This document shows positions 61,632-64,000 of a stretch of DNA of 64,000 bases, one piece after another. Numbering within the stretch: the stretch's first letter is position 1; each line of letters begins with the position of its first letter. A program made the position numbers and the translations under genes. The stretch spans positions 1-64,000 of the forward strand of contig NZ_JAIVKM010000004.1 in NCBI RefSeq assembly GCF_020523985.1, in the 5' to 3' direction. Below the pieces are notes generated by a model. That model had not been told where the DNA came from and searched no databases. It saw only the letters and a program-made list of their open reading frames with translations. Source of the stretch: Mangrovibacter yixingensis. GTDB taxonomy: Bacteria; Pseudomonadota; Gammaproteobacteria; Enterobacterales; Enterobacteriaceae.

Positions 61632-63149
61632 TCAGCCTTCGTTATGCATTTCCAGACTTTCTACTTCATTCTGGCGCTGAACTGCTTTGGCGTCGTCGTT
61701 ACGCAACGATTCCAAATACTCGAGGTAGTTATGGTCAACATCTTTCGTGACATAAACACCATTAAACACCGAACATTCGAATTGCTGAATATCTGGGTTC
61801 TCAGCACGCACAGCCTCAATCAGATCATTGAGATCCTGGAAAATCAGGCCATCGGCACCGATTAACTCACGGATCTCATCCACTTCACGCCCGTGAGCGA
61901 TAAGCTCGTTCGCGCTCGGCATATCAATACCGTACACATTTGGGAAGCGAATTTCTGGTGCTGCAGAGGCCAGATAAACTTTTTTCGCCCCTGCTTCACG
62001 TGCCATTTCGATAATCTGTTCTGAGGTGGTACCACGCACGATGGAGTCATCCACCAACAGAACATTTTTATCACGGAATTCAGCGCGGTTGGCATTGAGC
62101 TTACGGCGCACTGATTTACGGCGTAATTGCTGGCCTGGCATAATAAAAGTACGGCCTACATAGCGGTTTTTCACAAACCCCTGACGGTATGGCTTGTTCA
62201 GAATACGGGCCATCTCCAGTGCGATATCACAGGAGGTTTCCGGAATAGGAATCACCACATCAATATCCAGGTCTTCCCATTCACGGGCAATCTTCTCACC
62301 CAGCTTAGTCCCCATACCCACGCGAGCGCTGTACACGGAAATTTTATCGATGAAAGAATCCGGGCGAGCAAAGTAAACAAACTCAAACAGGCAAGGATTG
62401 CTGGTAGGGTTATCTGCGCACTGGCGGGTAAACAACTGGCCTTTCTCGGTGATGTACACCGCTTCACCCGGCGCGACGTCACGAATGAAATCAAAGCCCA
62501 GGGTATCCAGCGCAACACTTTCCGAAGCAACCATGTACTCGGTTCGCCCATCAGCGACATCACGCTTGCCCAGCACCAACGGACGGATCCCGTTAGGATC
62601 ACGGAACGCTACCATGCCGTGACCAATTATCATCGCAACGCAAGCATACGCACCACGAATCTGGCGGTTAGTTGCTGCAATAGCAGAAAAGATATTATCT
62701 GCTTCAAGAGGGTAATGGCGGTAGTTATCCAGTTCGCTGGCAAAAATATTCAGCAGGATTTCAGAATCTGAGGTGGTGTTGATGTGGCGACGTTTTTCTT
62801 CGAACAGCTTTTTACGCAACTCATGAGCATTAGTAAGGTTACCGTTATGCGCCAGAGTAATGCCATAAGGGGAATTCACATAAAACGGCTGTGCTTCAGA
62901 TGCGCTTGAACTGCCAGCAGTCGGGTAACGAACATGGCCAATCCCCATATTGCCCTGCAAACGTTGCATGTGCCGGGCTTCAAATACATCACTCACCAGG
63001 CCATTTGCTTTACGCAGGCGAAAACGATTGTTTTCATCAATGGTGATGATGCCTGCGGCATCCTGCCCACGGTGTTGTAACACCGTTAACGCGTCATAAA
63101 TCGACTGGTTTACCGGCATAACACCGGCGATACCGACAATACCGCACAT
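61632..63149 (-). CDS. purF: Amidophosphoribosyltransferase
   Basis: First enzyme of de novo purine synthesis: forms phosphoribosylamine from PRPP and glutamine. It has 505 residues, as in E. coli. The nucleophilic cysteine directly follows Met (MCGIVGIAG) and becomes N-terminal after processing; the N-terminal glutaminase half is followed by the PRTase half with the PRPP loop [13 protein letters not shown] near residue 365. It follows cvpA, with which it shares the PurR-controlled promoter. Confidence 0.98.
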   Translation of the reverse strand: MCGIVGIAGVMPVNQSIYDALTVLQHRGQDAAGIITIDENNRFRLRKANGLVSDVFEARHMQRLQGNMGIGHVRYPTAGSSSASEAQPFYVNSPYGITLAHNGNLTNAHELRKKLFEEKRRHINTTSDSEILLNIFASELDNYRHYPLEADNIFSAIAATNRQIRGAYACVAMIIGHGMVAFRDPNGIRPLVLGKRDVADGRTEYMVASESVALDTLGFDFIRDVAPGEAVYITEKGQLFTRQCADNPTSNPCLFEFVYFARPDSFIDKISVYSARVGMGTKLGEKIAREWEDLDIDVVIPIPETSCDIALEMARILNKPYRQGFVKNRYVGRTFIMPGQQLRRKSVRRKLNANRAEFRDKNVLLVDDSIVRGTTSEQIIEMAREAGAKKVYLASAAPEIRFPNVYGIDMPSANELIAHGREVDEIRELIGADGLIFQDLNDLIEAVRAENPDIQQFECSVFNGVYVTKDVDHNYLEYLESLRNDDAKAVQRQNEVESLEMHNEG

Positions 63150-63245
63150 GTTGTCTTTTCCTCATCATGAACACACAGCCATTAACCCGCCTGAATGCGA
63201 CAAGCAAGGTCGCCTGTGTGTTCTTTGCCACACCCCCCGATACAA

Positions 63246-63731
63246 TTACCGGGGCAAGAAACTCGACGAGCTTTGCAGATAGTCAAAAAACCACCTGATG
63301 ATGAAACTGAACTGCGGAACCAATTGCGATTTTTGCCAGTCTTCGCTTTTCGCTATACCCGTGAAGGTATCGAGAAAAAACAGGATAGCGGCAACAATTA
63401 ATACGCCACGCAGGGCACCAAAGCAGATACCCAGCACCCGGTCTGTACCGGACAGGCCCGTTTTCTGGACCAGCGTACCAATGACATAGTTGACAATAGC
63501 ACCGACTATCAGCGTCGCGACAAACAAAATGCCAATCGCAATTCCATTTCGCACCAGCTCTTCTTCAAAGCCAGTGAACCAGACTGCCAAATACGTATAG
63601 TAATGGCTGGCAACAAAGAAAGCGCACCCCCATGTCACCAACGATAATGCTTCACGTACAAAGCCACGGATAAGGCTTACCAGACAGGAGAAACCTATTA
63701 CCGCAATAATGGCGTAATCTATCCAGACCAT
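63246..63731 (-). CDS. cvpA: Colicin V production protein CvpA
   Basis: Inner-membrane protein of 161 residues (E. coli 162) with four hydrophobic helices; required for colicin V production and linked to envelope stress tolerance. The start at 63731 (MVWIDYAIIAVIG) matches the family; the frame stays open for 40 more codons across the PurR site, which are not coding. The segment FVREALSLVTWGCAFFVASHYY is near-identical to E. coli. First gene of cvpA-purF. Confidence 0.95.
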   Translation of the reverse strand: MVWIDYAIIAVIGFSCLVSLIRGFVREALSLVTWGCAFFVASHYYTYLAVWFTGFEEELVRNGIAIGILFVATLIVGAIVNYVIGTLVQKTGLSGTDRVLGICFGALRGVLIVAAILFFLDTFTGIAKSEDWQKSQLVPQFSFIIRWFFDYLQSSSSFLPR

Positions 63732-63775
63732 TTCAAGTCCCACGATTAACCGCCCTGACATCCGATTCGGGGCGC

Positions 63776-63804
63776 ATTCTAACAGAAAAAGAAAACGTTT
63801 GCGT
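63776..63804 (-). promoter_or_regulatory. cvpA-purF promoter with PurR operator
   Basis: On the minus strand ACGCAAACGTTTTCTT (63804-63789) matches the PurR consensus ACGCAAACGTTTTCGT at 15 of 16 positions. It overlaps the -35 position (63804-63799), 17 bp before the -10 TAGAAT (63781-63776). Purine-dependent repression is expected. Confidence 0.9.
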
Positions 63805-63823
63805 AGGGATTTCCTTCCCGCGC

Positions 63824-63860
63824 AAAAATAAAAATGGCGTTGAAAAAACACTCAACGCCA
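63824..63860 (-). terminator. Terminator of dedD
   Basis: TGGCGTTGA (63835-63843) pairs with TCAACGCCA (63852-63860); on the minus strand TTTTTATTTTT follows. It separates dedD from the cvpA promoter. Confidence 0.88.
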
Positions 63861-63941
63861 CAACCCTGAGCCCGTGTAACGAGCACTTATACAGGCAGGA
63901 AGCGTAACACTTCCCCCTGATATTCTTTACCTGCCAAGGTG

Positions 63942-64000
63942 TTAATGAACGCTGTAATTCATTACCACCCCGTTAAGCCCCGACAAACTGTGTAAGTCCC
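63942..64000 (-). CDS. dedD: Cell-division protein DedD, C-terminal end (partial)
   Basis: Only the last 18 codons are in the window. They read DLHSLSGLNGVVMNYSVH before TAA and align with the C-terminus of E. coli DedD (KQLSGLSGVVMGYTPN), the end of its septal-peptidoglycan-binding SPOR domain. The position upstream of cvpA-purF is the same as in E. coli. The rest of the gene lies beyond the right edge. Confidence 0.75.
   Translation of the reverse strand, partial: DLHSLSGLNGVVMNYSVH

Overview
The window is a chromosomal segment of a member of the Enterobacteriaceae. Almost every protein aligns by eye over its full length with its Escherichia/Salmonella counterpart, gene order largely follows the E. 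coli rcsC–gyrA–nrdAB–men–nuo–ackA–pta–his–purF segment, base composition looks close to 50%, and NuoC and NuoD are fused as is usual in the family. I see no phage, insertion sequence, CRISPR array, tRNA or rRNA gene. The genus cannot be fixed from the sequence alone.

Layout. 1-3120: a hairpin-rich intergenic module, then rcsC (sensor kinase of the Rcs envelope-stress relay). 3244-10915: gyrA, with ubiG divergent from it, then nrdA-nrdB-yfaE (aerobic class Ia ribonucleotide reductase and its ferredoxin) behind a regulatory region with NrdR-like and DnaA boxes. 10997-20929: yfaY, yfaZ, the menaquinone operon menFDHBCE, a 77-codon orphan frame and elaA. 21012-36071: the thirteen-gene nuo operon for respiratory complex I. 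36072-48119: lrhA, alaA, yfbR, yfbS, hxpA (yfbT), yfbU, yfbV, ackA and pta. 48186-53563: the main accessory locus, an ascorbate-type PTS (IIA, IIB, IIC) joined to a split transketolase and divergent from a LacI-type repressor gene. 53590-57032: yfcD, yfcE, yfcF, folX, yfcH. 57093-61200: hisP-hisM-hisQ-hisJ and argT (histidine and lysine/arginine/ornithine uptake). 61632-64000: purF, cvpA and the last codons of dedD.

How the genes fit together. ubiG and the men genes make the two respiratory quinones that complex I reduces; ackA-pta handles acetate overflow; lrhA lies directly upstream of nuo and is known to respond to the Rcs pathway in E. coli. The amino-acid transport genes appear nitrogen-regulated: argT and hisJ each have a sigma-54-type -24/-12 element, and hisJ also has an NtrC-like palindrome about 114 bp upstream of the predicted start. 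cvpA-purF has a near-consensus PurR operator over its promoter.

Compared with E. coli K-12 (from memory), several blocks are absent between conserved neighbours: ato/yfa genes between rcsC and gyrA, inaA-glp genes between yfaE and yfaY, nudI-ais-arn-pmrD between yfaZ and menE, elaB and rbn around elaA, and ubiX between purF and argT. The most system-like item is the PTS/split-transketolase locus. A similar cluster exists, from memory, in Salmonella next to pta, but I know of no established substrate.
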